A DNA stretch of 64,000 nt, from contig JALLLS010000006.1 of the NCBI GenBank assembly GCA_025094145.1, positions 558,001 through 622,000 of the forward strand. The letters are read 5' to 3'. The notes beneath the pieces are model-generated. The model was not told the origin of the DNA. It did no database searches and worked only from the letters and a program-made list of their open reading frames with translations. This stretch comes from Spinellus fusiger (lineage: Eukaryota; Mucoromycota; Mucoromycetes; Mucorales; Phycomycetaceae). This document shows, in pieces, positions 33,004-44,972 of this stretch. The position numbers were made by a program, and so were the translations under genes. The stretch's first letter is position 1. Every line of letters starts with the position of its first letter.

Positions 33004-33625
33004 ATTTTTTAAATTTATAATTGATTCTCATAAAGATATTACTGTTATCAATATTTAGTATATTTAAAGTTTGATCTTGTATCCAAAGTAAAATCATTAT
33101 ATCTAAAGTTCTTGTATTGAGGAATTTAAAGATAAAGTATAACCTTAGAAAATAGGTTTTAGAACAACAGGATTTTATTTATTTTTATTTTTTCAGCCTT
33201 TATTAAATTAACTGATAATTTATCAATTTCAAAAAATATTATGTATATAAATATCTCTGTAAGATTATAAAATTATAGAATACTTTGTTATTAATATTAC
33301 TACAGTTGTTTAAAAACATTTTTTTTATTTAATAAAATTATAATTATTTTGATACTAAAAATAGTTTTTTAATAAATCTTAACTGTGTAATAAATCTTAA
33401 TAATTTTATTAATAATATCAAATTTTAGTATGATTACTTTTAATATTTTAAAAAATATTGTCTTTAATATTATATGATAAAATCCTTTCTAAGTCTATAA
33501 TCATTATAATCTATATTTATCAGTATCTATAAAATTATAAACTATCTGATATTATTATTTATTTTTGAAGTGATTTCCAATAGTTATTTATTATATCTTT
33601 GTGATCAAAATTTACTTTTTTTTAC
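33004..33625. other. Extremely AT-rich stretch
   Basis: Long A/T runs with no gene recognised. It has the same base composition as the transposase relic that follows. Confidence 0.45.
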
Positions 33626-34620
33626 TCACAAATTTACCCTTTTTTCAGAATTTCTCCATTTTACTTCAATTTCTTTCATATTATCAATAGTTTTATACTG
33701 GACAATATATTGAACTTCATAAGTGTCTTTGTTCTCTTTATCAATATCCTGATTATCTACTAACATTCTTTCTTCTTTCAAGTTATTAATTTCTAAGTTA
33801 TTAATTGCATTTAAAGTATTTATTATATCTATTTCAATATTCTGCATAATTTCAATATTACTAAGTTTATATTTTGTTTTATTAGAAAGACTACGATTTA
33901 CAATATTTGTACTTATATTATACAAGTCAAAATTTTCTTCTAACCAAAGTTTATAAAATTGTGATTCTTCAATATTACATACATTAACAAATGTCTTAAT
34001 ATTTAATATTAAACAACATAATTTAAATTGAATGTTATATTCTATTCTTTGTTATTCTGATTTTATGTTGTGGATTCATTCTTTTAAAAGTAGATGATAA
34101 TATAGAATAATATGTTTCAATTCTTGATCTAAAACTACCCAATTGATTATTAAAATCAGCCTTATCTTTTAATAATATATAATTCTTTTCTTTTTTAATT
34201 GGATAATAAAATATGTTTACTGATATATCTCATTCAGTATTATTATATTTACTAATAACTTCTGATAATGTGTTTTTATATAATCCATCAAAACAAATAC
34301 AATTAGTAATTTTCATAAACTTATTTAAAAAAACATTATTATTAAACATATTGTCATCATTATTCATTTAACATGGTGGATCAGATATATAAACAACTAT
34401 AATTTTATTATCAATTGAAAATTGTGTATTTAATCCAGGTGTCTTTAATTTGTATGAATATAGATCACTTTTTTAATATCAATATCTTCATATACTATTT
34501 TATTGTGATGGCCATCCACATATAAAGTTACATGTTTAAATAAGGATGGGTTTTGAATATAACTATTTAGAAAACGTGTTGTATTATTTCTAAATGAACT
34601 TTTCATTATATTATCTATCT
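33626..34620 (-). pseudogene. DDE_Tnp_4-like (Harbinger-related) transposase relic with chromo-like tail
   Basis: Minus-strand frames, broken by stops and frameshifts, read HVTLYVDGHHNKIVYEDIDI, LYSYKLKTPGLNTQFSIDN, IVVYISDPPC, NCICFDGLYKNTLSEVI, NIFYYPIKKEKNYILL and FNNQLGSFRSRIETYYSIL. These resemble the DDE_Tnp_4/Harbinger-type catalytic domain found in many fungi. The intact last frame (33925-33626) ends with YEVQYIVQYKT and KEIEVKWRNSEK, reminiscent of a chromodomain (EYIV...VKWKG). Codon use is far more AT-rich than that of any other gene here. Confidence 0.65.
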
Positions 34621-34902
34621 GTTGTAATCATGAAGACAACGGTAGCAGTTACAGACCAATTATTAAGTTGTCTTCTTTCTACAACGTAATTCATAGTTAA
34701 GACACCGCATATTAAAGTCTACTGAACAGGCTATAATTAAAGGCAGTGGAAGATCTAAGAGGTATGTAGGTCTCAAGAAAGATTGACCACCAACACAAAG
34801 ACCGCACACAAAAGAGGGAATTGGGGGATGTACTTAATTGAGATGTCTTTCTGCTAATTCAGAAGGAGTGATAACAGGGACCAAAGAGTGTTCACCAACA
34901 AT

Positions 34903-35572
34903 TATAATGTGCTAGAAGTAGCACTAGTAATGTCCAATAATAAATAAGATAAAGATACTTTTTATTGAGAGTCTTTAAAAGGTCTTTTATAGCTATTCTA
35001 TTCTAGAGAATGTAGACCTTTAAGCTAGCAATTGAGTCTATTTAAACTGGAACGACCATTGCTTTGGTTGACATGGTAATGGATGTTCATTCCAATACTC
35101 TATTTAGTTCTGTGATATAGCAGTGGCTATAGTGTGGATAGTTGATGACTTTGCAAAGATGTAGACAGTGTTAAAAAGTTAATGAGATTAATAGCTATAG
35201 CTAACAACACAAGGAAACAGTGTATAAAAACCACATCAATTGAACCTTTAATAAACATCGACCTTTTGTGTTTATGTTAAGTATCGTTGGGACCATTAAG
35301 AGAAGCAAGGATTGCTTAAAGAATAGTTGCCTAGTTACAAATTGTATTCAAATTGTGTGTTGTATCCCTGCCACCATACCCCTTGGTTTTTCCTGTATCT
35401 AAGTTTATGTCTAAATTCTGTTTTGCTGTTCCTGCTAGAGACTAAATACCTACCCATTCATCTCTCCAGTAGTCCTGTTGATAACCTTAGTGCCTGATAT
35501 TACAGTTCTATTGGATATTCCAGATTAGTTAATATTGCTGACTCTGAAGTGGCGAGCTGTTTGCTCCTAACA
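34903..35572 (-). repeat. LTR-like repeat, family E, inserted in family A and itself interrupted
   Basis: Minus-strand ends TGTTAGGAGC and CACATTATA; flanked by CAAT (34899-34902 and 35573-35576). It contains LTR B at 35,111-35,504. Confidence 0.75.
35111..35504 (+). repeat. Solo LTR, family B, nested inside family E
   Basis: 394 bp from TGTGATATAGC to ATATTACA, flanked by GTTC (35107-35110 and 35505-35508). More diverged from the other B copies than they are from each other. Confidence 0.85.
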
Positions 35573-36174
35573 CAATAGTGACAGAAGACCAAAAAGAGTA
35601 TGTAGCCTACAGTGTTACAGGGACAGGAAAGGAGATGCAACAAAACAGAAAATAAGAGAAATAGAAGGAAGTACTGTCTGTTTCAATATTTAGAGCAAGA
35701 TTAACCTCTATAATACGATTCAGAAAATACAAAGAAGGATAATTGTTTATTAGAGAGGTCTATCCTATGGTTTATATACACATAATTTACAGTGGAGTGC
35801 TAGCCCTATGCATCTAGTTATTTCATTTCGAACTTGTCAACGTCTCATCACCTTCCGAGCTAACAGATAGACATTTCTGCCTATCACTACAGTACAATTA
35901 GGCACTCTACAGTAATAATTAATCATCAATCTACATTATGCCGGCTGGGATAATGTTTACCTGAGATTATGAACTATTACAGTTAATACCTGTTAGAAAT
36001 AAAAAGTCTACTTAATATTAAATTATAGTCTTATAATTTTATTAATCAAGTGGGAATACACCTGATTGATTGATTGATTGATTGATTTAAGAATCTCATG
36101 AAAAATATTTGAATATATCACTAGGAGCATATGGAAATATCAAAGTTTATTGCATAAAGATAGAATAAATAAAG

Positions 36175-38257
36175 TTAAATAAGTCTGTCTGGGCGTTCAA
36201 CAAAGCATACTTTGTAAGGTTTAGGCATAATAACTACTCCACCATCAACAAAGCTCTCAATATCAGCATACACAGGGTTGCCATTAGTCGAGGGCTGGTT
36301 CAACAGTGCAGCGTGCCCAAAGAGTAGTATATGCAAAAAACATCTCTGTTTCAGCCTATTGAAAAACAACCCCAATATTTTTTGTTAATATACTGAAAGG
36401 TGTATTCACACTATAAGTCTTCTCAAACAGCTTACCAAGTAGATTCCAGGACAGATGTGTCTAAAAACACATAGATTATTATATTAATAACTAGCAAACA
36501 ATTATAGTAATCAGTTAATTACCTTCCCCATCCAAAGTTAAACTGGTCTCTTTCTGTTGGTTTTCCATTGGCAGATGCATGTAATGTAGACGTGTTGTTT
36601 ATGAAGCGTTCAGGAATGAATTTTTCAGGATCAGGATAGACATTAGGATTTCTGTGCATGCTGAACATATTACTGAGCAAATTTGTTCCTTTCTTAATCA
36701 AGTAATTGTTTACTACAACTAAATGTATAGCTTAGTTTCTTCCTAGAATAATGAACATTTTTCTTTTACTTACAATCTTCCTCAGCCATATGAGGAAGTC
36801 CATAGGGTGTAACAGGGTAAAGACGTATGATCTCTCTTTGAACAGAAATTATGTAAGGAAAATTTTCACGTTCAGTAAACATTGGCAGTCGTTTATACTT
36901 GGTGATAAAGGCATCAATCTCATCACATATCTTTCTCTGAATTTCTGGATGATGAGATAAGAATGCAAAAGCCCGTAAAAGTGTTACAGAAACACTATCT
37001 GTTCCACCATTAATTATTTCAGCTTGAATCAGAAGGAGAAGGGTAAGTCTTTTTTCCAAGCTTTTAAAAAGATAAGGCCTTAACTTACTAAAAATGACCA
37101 ATATATTGTCTTCATCATACATAATATCTTTTGATTCTTTCATTCTCTTGACTATACAGTCTACATCTTTTTCAAGAGCTTGATTTATCATCTTTTTATA
37201 GGTAGGGTTACGCAAATTGTCAATGAAGTTGCGTTTTGCTTTGTCTTTGCTTTGAATATAACTGATAAAGCTGAGGGCTGGAATATAGGCTTCAATATTT
37301 TCATCTACGCTTCCGTATATCATGATCAGTTGCATGATGTCTAGTATATTCTTAAAAGTTGGATCCTCTTTTGAATCCATATGAGTACCAAGACAAACTC
37401 TTAATATGACATTAAGAGACCGGAAAGCTATGTCATCAAATGGATATACTCCTTCATTAGTGTTTCCATTTTTAATCAATTGGTCGATAAGATAGTTTGT
37501 CTCGACCTGAATCATATCGCCCATTTGATCCACAGCTTTAGGTACCAGGAAACTATTTACTATAACAATAAATTAATACAATAATTTATCCGTATATTGG
37601 TTTATATTTCTGTTGTCATACCAGCAAGCCTTGATTCTCTCATTTTATTTTTATTTCTAGGAAAGGTCATTCCTCTAAGTGTTTATAATGTGTAGCTGAA
37701 TTACCAAAGATTTATAGTATTATAACCTTTTATTACCTTCCATTCATAGTAAAGAGACCATCCATGAATTTGTTGGGTGGTCGTGAGGTAGTAATACTTC
37801 CATTAACATTAAACACCTCATGAGCAATGATAGGATCAGAAATAAAAATAAAATCTTGAACACCCATCTTGATGTGAAGGATGGGCCCTACAGAGGTGTG
37901 AGTTAAAAATACATATTGATGCCATTATAATAAAAGTTGTGGATCTTATTACCTAATTCTTTATGCCATTTATGCATCTGTAAAAACATGTTTTTACCAA
38001 GAAGTGGTAAATGGCCTAGGCAATAGCAGCTTTAATAACTTATTAGTTTTAATTAATGTCTTACCAAGACATGGGTATTTTCCTTTAGGTGTAGGTATTT
38101 TGTCAAAATCATCAGTCTCTTTGTCTTTAGAACTGGAATAGAGTGCATACAGAGCTGTACCAACAGCCACAACACATGCAGTTTGAAGGGGGCTCTCTTT
38201 TAAGAGATCAATCATATAAGATGGACTGCCAAGAAAAGAGAAAGAATTAGAATTCAT
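36175..38257 (-). pseudogene. Cytochrome P450 with the same C-terminal frameshift (right arm copy)
   Basis: Identical in all exon frames to 19,056-21,138, including the ExxR, PERF and heme Cys motifs and the same EPALD-stop break near 36,285. The only difference noticed is one T fewer in the T-rich run just upstream of the N-terminal exon. The alternative start MSFMNSNSF (38,266) arises from that indel. Confidence 0.88.
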
Positions 38258-38646
38258 AAATGACAAAGAGTAAAATAAAATAAATAAAAAATTCTTGTTT
38301 TATTCTTATTTATAATTTTCATCATTATTGATGTATTGACTTTCTTCATGCTATGTACTACAATGAATATTTTGTATGACATCTGTGGTGGTATACTTAA
38401 TCTCAATTGACACAATAATATGTGTTTACCATTGATGAATTCTTAGACATTAATCTCAGAAGTATTTAAAAAGTAGTGTCTTTTTCTATATTAAGATAAA
38501 CATCATCTTTTTAGCATATGATCAGAAATAGATATATAAAAATATATGTGTACTGACCGGATCATACCCTGTAATTTATTTTCTTATCTCTGTTCTGTTG
38601 GTTGGTACAAATGGCTAATATTTTAATCTGTCACATTCTTTATCTT

Positions 38647-39038
38647 TGTAATAAAGGGTACTATGGTTATCAACAGGACTACTAGAGAGATGAATTGGTA
38701 GTAGTTCGGTCTCTAGCAGGGACGACGAAATAGAGTGTTGACACAAAGTCTGGCAAAAGGGAATTCAAGGGGTACGGGAGCGGGGACACAACACACGATT
38801 TGAACACAACTGGTAACTAGGCAACTATTCTAAGCAATCCTTGCTTCTCTCAATTGTTCCAACAATACTTAACGTTAACAAAAAGGTTGATTCTTTATTA
38901 TATGTTCAAATAAATGTGGTTTTTATACACTGTTTCTTTGTGTTGTTATCTAGAGCTAGTTTTATCCTATGCATCTCCAACACCGTGCATGCATGGCAAA
39001 ACGTCGACTATCCATACTATAGCCGAAGCTATATCACA
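38647..39038 (+). repeat. Solo LTR, family B (right arm)
   Basis: Mirror copy of 18,274-18,665 including its 4-bp duplication (TCTT on this strand). Confidence 0.88.
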
Positions 39039-39521
39039 TCTTTCTGATTTGGTAAATAAAAAAAAACTATCTCTTCTTCGTTACATCTTTTTGTTTGTTT
39101 GTTTGTTTGCCTTTTTATGTGTCTTGGATGTTTACTCAATTTCTATACATCTTAAGAGATATACAGTCTCATGCAATAAGTGGGTGGACAGAAAGTTTTT
39201 TTTTTTTCAAAAATAAAAGTGTTTTTTTCTTTTCTTTTATCTTATATATTTTTAAAAAAAAAGTCTTATATTAAAAAATTAAGCTCCTTAGCAGTTAGCA
39301 ATTTGTAAAAAACAGTCACGTCTTTTTGTCGGACACATTCTTTTTGCCGGACATATCAGTATTTCTTGAGTGAGTGAGCAAACAAGGAAGAAATATGAAA
39401 CTATATTAGTACTCTTTCTTTTTCCCTTCTTTTTAAAGTTACTTTAATGCCAAACCATACTATATACTGCTCAAACTGCTAACAGCCTGGATATTCTCGA
39501 AGAACTCATTGTATTTGTCTT

Positions 39522-40717
39522 CTTAATTCTATAAACCAACAGAACAAGCAAATAGAGGTTGACATTGAAAAAATTGACACTGATATACAAGAAGCTGAGA
39601 CAGCAAACCCGAGTATTTGATGTACAAGCTGTTGTGGGTATGGCTATTTACACAAAAGCTATTATAACTGTCCAAATAATGATAGATACCAAACAGAGAG
39701 TAGAGACATTGTGATAAGACTAATAAATGGTAGCTTACTATAAAGAATAAGTGAGACAAATCAGTTATACAATCCTATGAGCTATGTACTTCTTTCTCCT
39801 ATAGGATAGTTAGGTTGAAATATAAATATTTGTTCAGTCAATGGCCAAAATGTTAAGATCAGCACAATAAAACACTACTACTTCAGATTGATGTACAGAA
39901 ATTACTCCAACCACTTGCATTTATTTGGAAAGCTCTTTTATCAGTATAGAGTATATGCTAACGTTGAGCAAGGTTACCTAAACTATATATGGCATAAACA
40001 AGACACACTGAGAAGAGACATACTAAGCAGTATACAAGATGTTGTTGCCTTGGATCTTATACACTAAAAACGAGAGACTAACAGTTAGCAGTCTGTAAAA
40101 AAACAGTTACAAAATCAATAGTCTGGAATAAAGCATTTATGCTAAGTCGTAGTGTATTTGATGCAGTGAATAGATCTTTCAGAGATATCATGAAAGTTCA
40201 ACAGCCTACATTAGGATTCGTACCTTTTGGTGACAAAGTTACTTTATTTGGTGGTGATATCTGCCAAGTGCTTCCAGTAGTGCACAAAGGAAGTATGATG
40301 GATAGAGTTGATCAGTGTATAAACCGATCTTCCACTTGGAACTTCATAAAAATATTTAAGTTAGTTGTGAATACACATATTGAGCAAGCCATATCACCCG
40401 AAAACAGTATACTTGCAAACACCTTACAGCAGTTCTCAAAACACCTCCTTGATGTTGGCAACAGAAGCGTTCAGACAGTAGGAAACTCAGAATTGATCAG
40501 AGTTCCTGATGATATGATGCTAACACACCATGACATGAATAATTTAACAGATACAATCCATGGTGGCATGTTACATCCTGAAAATGACACACTGCCATCA
40601 TACACAAGAGACCAAGTAACTACAAAAGCTATACTTACACCAAAACACTCTGATGTTATACAGAGAAGCATTATTGTTATTCTTAATCCATGTCATATAT
40701 CTACCAAATGCATTTAA
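39522..40717 (+). pseudogene. Helitron Rep/helicase remnant (right arm)
   Basis: Mirror copy of 16,595-17,790. The helicase part is the open frame 40,139-40,717 (GGDICQVLPVV). The Rep-like N-terminal part at about 39,650-40,080 is broken by stops. Confidence 0.85.
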
Positions 40718-41771
40718 ATATCTGATGATACAGATTATTGAATTAAATATTGGATAATAAAGAGTTTGTTAATAAAACATAATTAGTATGTCTGAAGTAG
40801 AGCTGTTGTATCTGAATTTTCTTGATGTATCTCAACTGCTTTTGTTATATCTTTAGGTTACTTGAATGATCTGATACTATAAAGATATATGGAAAATTGA
40901 CCATCTAATCTTATAAATAGTGTGTGAGTTATTTAAAGTACAAATACTTCTATATTTATTGTTGTGGGTTATCAGTAGCAATAGTACCTCAGATCAATGA
41001 TTACATTATGGAAAAATTCCTTTTGGAGAAGGCTTTAGTTTTCACAGTAGTGATAAAGCACTCACAGATAAATTAGATGCCATGGATCTTCCAGCAGAGT
41101 ATCTCAACAGCATAAACCTAAGCGGACAATCACTTGCCATAGATAGAGATATCCATCATCCCCGTCAATAGAAACACAGACTACTTAAAAGGGACCACAC
41201 AATAGAAGAAGAGTTAGTTAACAAGGTATGTATCTAAGAGATAATACTTTAGCAAGAGAGGGCTTTTTTATTATAATTATTAGATATTATCAATCAGAAA
41301 ATTATAAAACAAGTGCAAAAGAGTAAATAAAGATCAGACTTTGTTTACTCTTTCAACTGTCCGGACTTCCTTTGGTTGAAGCCAAAGACAACAACCCAGG
41401 CGGACTCTCTCATCACCACCTGAGACCAAAAATAGGGTCCCCTACAATGCTACTTCGGAGTCTGGATCCCAAATTAGATGTCAACACAGTTCTAATACAC
41501 AGTTCTGATACACAGTTCTAATACACAGTTCTGATAAACATTGGCTTGATGTACACACCCAAAGGGATGGCAGTCACGGCCCGAAGTGGGCCAAGTGGCT
41601 ACTAGTAACTTATTAAAAATGACTTGAGGCAATTGAAATCAGCCAACTCTCAGCCAAGAGCATGATATGTTTATTAGAGGTCAAATCATAGGACATTGGA
41701 AAAGACATACTGCTTATCAAGAGATTGTTGACGATATTGACCTCCGAAAGAGCACGTCGAGCAAGAGTGTC
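40718..41771. other. Unassigned stretch of the right arm
   Basis: Mirror of about 15,541-16,594. Contains the four 13-bp tandem units at 41,484-41,535 and no recognised gene. Confidence 0.4.
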
Positions 41772-42685
41772 CTATTGTATAAAAGTTAAAGGCACAAATT
41801 GACTCAAAATGCGTACAGAAAGACCTGAAAAGGTTTCATCTACTTCAAAACTGGCTATCGTTTTGTCTATTCGCAGAAACCCTATGCAAACAATTGCATA
41901 TTTGAAAAATATGAATGATGCAAGCGTGGATATTTGCCGTAGCACATTTAAAAAACACATGAATGAACTGAGTTTCTTTTAATGCTCACTATTAAGACAA
42001 CCTAGCATGACACTTTTGATTGGCCAGTGGAGATGGAGTAACGTCGTTTGGTCTGATGAACCTTGTTTTACAGTTGTGGATAATGATAATGAGACTAGAA
42101 TAATCAGGAAGAAAGGTGAAAGGTATGAGGAGCGTCATACACAATAAACATACAAGTATATCAAGGACTAGGTTATGGTCTGGGGCTGCTTTTGGCGCGG
42201 AGGTGTAGGAACTCTTATACTCATAGAGATCAGTTGATCAAGACAAGTATGTCAATGTACTTGCCAAATACTTTTTTCCCTGGTTCCAAAAATTGCAAGA
42301 GGACCTCAAGGAGACCATGCTCTTTCAAGGAGGTGCTCTTTGCCACACAGAAGCATATAGTAGATGGTACAAACAAGAGAGATGTATGATCAGAAGTTTC
42401 GATTCTTGGCTTACACAAAGCCCAGATCTTAACCAAGATGAGCATGTCTGGGCCTATGTTGAAAATAAAGAAAGAAAGATTGAGCCGCGTCGAACAAGCA
42501 TAACCAATGCAAAAATAACCAATGCAAAACAGCTTGAACGATGCTTGCATAGTGAATGGAAGAAGATTCCAAATGAGTTTATGGAAAATTTAGTGGATAG
42601 CATGCCAAGGAGGTGCTCCACTGTGATGAAGAATAAATGCCTTGCTAAAAAAGTACTGAACATTATCTTTATAATGAGGATGTAG
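41772..42685 (+). pseudogene. Degraded Tc1-type transposase (right arm)
   Basis: Mirror copy of 14,627-15,540 with the same breaks and the same Asp-to-Gly loss in LFQGGALCHT. Confidence 0.8.
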
Positions 42686-43428
42686 ACAATCATCTAAAGA
42701 ACAACTATTATAAATCTTGTGTTATTCCATGAATATTTTATTATGAACATCTTGGACTGATAGAAATGCCTTTATTTTTATTTATTTATTTTGAAAAATA
42801 GAAATAGTTCGCCATCTACTCATTTATTCCATGGGACTCTATTTATGCCAATATTATAACTACTTCAACAGTTTCACCCATCTTAAACACTATATTTTAT
42901 CTTTTGTATGACATTCATGATTCTCTGATTAGTTACACATCAGTGAGGTCTGATCGATCATGCAAACCATAAGCAATGGCAAATAAGCAACTATGCTATT
43001 TTCCAAAAGTTAATTAACCAATTTGTAACCTCACTTTGATATTGCTACAACTTTATAGATATACCTGTGAGTAAAAGATATGCCTAAAAATCTTTGATTT
43101 TCCAATCTTTTTATTATTCATTTTCTACACACTTTGTCTGTCTTATTCAAAACTACTGAGCACAAGACTATTCTCATTGAGTGAGATGAGAAAAAAGTAT
43201 CTTGAGAGGTAGTTTGAGATTTTTTTCAGATATTGGAGAGATGTATTTCTGGGATGAATCCGGAAATAGGCTATGTTCACCAAAAAGACAGTACCAGTAT
43301 CAAACACCAAGACTCTTTGTCTAATACATTTGTATCTATGATTGTGTTGATCTTATCTATGCTTCATATAAGTTTGAGGTTTCTAGTGTATGTTGAATGT
43401 ATCTTTATAACAAGCAAGTAAAATAGCA
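42686..43428. other. Unassigned stretch of the right arm
   Basis: Mirror of 13,884-14,626. Nothing recognised. Confidence 0.4.
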
Positions 43429-43583
43429 TACAGTCACACAAAATTAGAAAGTATACGACCCCCTAATTTATACATTTTTAAACATGATTCTTCTTCTTTT
43501 TACCACAGAATCACATTCTATTAAACAATCTCAAATGTCAAACGCAGAATCCTCAACTAAAAACTCTATAGTTTATAATAAGC

Positions 43584-44042
43584 TTGAAGAAAAAGAGTAA
43601 TAGGGTGTTTATTGGTTTAAAAAAAGAAAAATACTCTATGGGTAGCATTTCAAAGGTTGTTGGCATTAGCAAGTCCACTGTCCAGAATATTATTAGTAGA
43701 ATCAAAACTACTAGTACACCTCTACCAAGACCTAATTCTGGTGCATCAAAAAAACTAAACGAGAGAGATCTCAGACGACTTGAGGCCATTCTAAGAGGCA
43801 ACCCATTTGCCTCCTATAACTACATAAATTTAGAACTTATTGAACATCTCTGGAGCTATCTTGATAAGCTTATCGATAACAAGAGGGCCGGTATCAAAAA
43901 TATTGATGAGCTCAAGATAACTTTAGAAGAAGCTTGGGGAGATATCCACGTTGATCTTATCGAACGTTTAGTTGGCTCAATAAAGGATCGCTGCCAGGCA
44001 GTTATTGATACTGTTACAAATAAGGAAAGATTCTGTCCCTAG
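43584..44042 (+). pseudogene. Tc1 transposase deletion product, 152-residue frame (right arm)
   Basis: Identical to 13,270-13,728. HTH present, DDE core deleted, end replaced by LTR-encoded residues. Confidence 0.8.
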
Positions 44043-44231
44043 AAGCTAGAGAAGGGAGGATTATTGTCCGTGCATTTTTTATAGAGAATGCTATTGAAAA
44101 TTAGTCTTGTATCAGACATACCTTAGAAGAAGAAGTGTATAAGTAGTCTTTGGATTTTGAAGAATTAAGTCTATGAGAAATATACTTTTTACCTACTTAA
44201 CACACCTCTTGTTTATTTGGGCTTTTGAACA
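44012..44231 (+). repeat. Solo LTR, family C (right arm)
   Basis: Mirror of 13,081-13,300, TGTTACAAATAAGG to CTTTTGAACA, with ATAC duplications on this strand. Confidence 0.88.
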
Positions 44232-44434
44232 ATACCAAAGGTGGCCCAACAAAATATTAAATAAAAACTTTCTTTATATACATTACTATAAACAATATGT
44301 TAAACTAACTTTGTGTTGAATTTGAAGTCATTAGTATGTGTTTTGAGGCCGTAGCCTATTCATGCATAAAGCATGTTCTTTCTCAGGATTTCAAAAAAGA
44401 GAAATCGTACCCTTTCTAATGCTGTGTGACTGTA

Positions 44435-44972
44435 TAAGAAAGTAGAGTCAGAGAATCTATGGCCTGTAAGCGCTTCTTTCCCTCATTGTAATAACCTTTA
44501 AGTTTTATGTATCAAGTCATATAAGTGTATCATTCCAATTGATATTGTTTGAATCTCATGAACTATAGCCCAAAAGATATGTAGTGTTTATGTTTGTCTA
44601 TCCAGAGAATAATTTCTATAGCATCCTTTCTTTATATTTATATATAATATTAAGACACTGGACGATGTGTTCCTCTTTGACTTGCATGAGCTTATATTCT
44701 TGGCACCAGATGAGTACTATTCTTTCTAAGCATTCTCATGTCTACTATTTTATTATACTATTGACACGTAATCTGAAGCAGTAAGTTCCCCAGTTGTATC
44801 CGTAGATCTTTCTTTCTCTTTTTCTCTCTTGCACACCTCACTTTATAATCAACCCAAAGTCTCACCCCTTTGTAGGCCTTTTGCATATAAACATGGTCTG
44901 AGAATAACACTTTCCTCATCAATGAATTCATTAACTAGTTGTCTAATAACATGCTAATTCTACTAATAATAA
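44435..44972. other. Junction between the repeat block and the gene-dense region
   Basis: Unique-looking AT-rich sequence and the presumed 3' UTR of the ERV25-like gene. No further gene seen. Confidence 0.5.

Larger units (their letters stand above)
34732..35891 (-). repeat. Solo LTR-like repeat, family A, copy 3, split by nested insertions
   Basis: Left part 34,732-34,902 and right part 35,573-35,891 rejoin to the family A sequence. Outer flanks differ (AGGC left, GTAC right), so there is no target duplication. The right part from 35,813 is identical to the left-arm copy 2, including its GTAC flank, while the rest is diverged. Confidence 0.85.
35813..44420 (-). repeat. Right arm of the large inverted repeat
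   Basis: Mirror of 12,892-21,502 (see that entry). The arms are 8,611 and 8,608 bp long, with 14,310 bp between them. Confidence 0.95.
43431..44432 (+). mobile_element. Non-autonomous Tc1 element with LTR inserted, copy 3 (right arm)
   Basis: Mirror of 12,880-13,881, flanked by TA (43429-43430, 44433-44434). Its outer terminus (read inward CAGTCACACAGCATTAG) differs from the left copy (CAGCTACACAAAATTAG). The inner terminus and interior are identical. Confidence 0.85.

Noticed and set aside
33004..34620. Insertion of mitochondrial DNA (very AT-rich).
   Set aside because: The translated frames match a nuclear DDE transposase, and no mitochondrial gene is seen.
12892..44420. The large inverted repeat as the termini of one giant transposon (Maverick- or Starship-like).
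   Set aside because: The arms end inside a Tc1 terminus and inside an LTR, the contents are ordinary small transposons and a P450, and no polymerase, capsid or captain recombinase gene is present.
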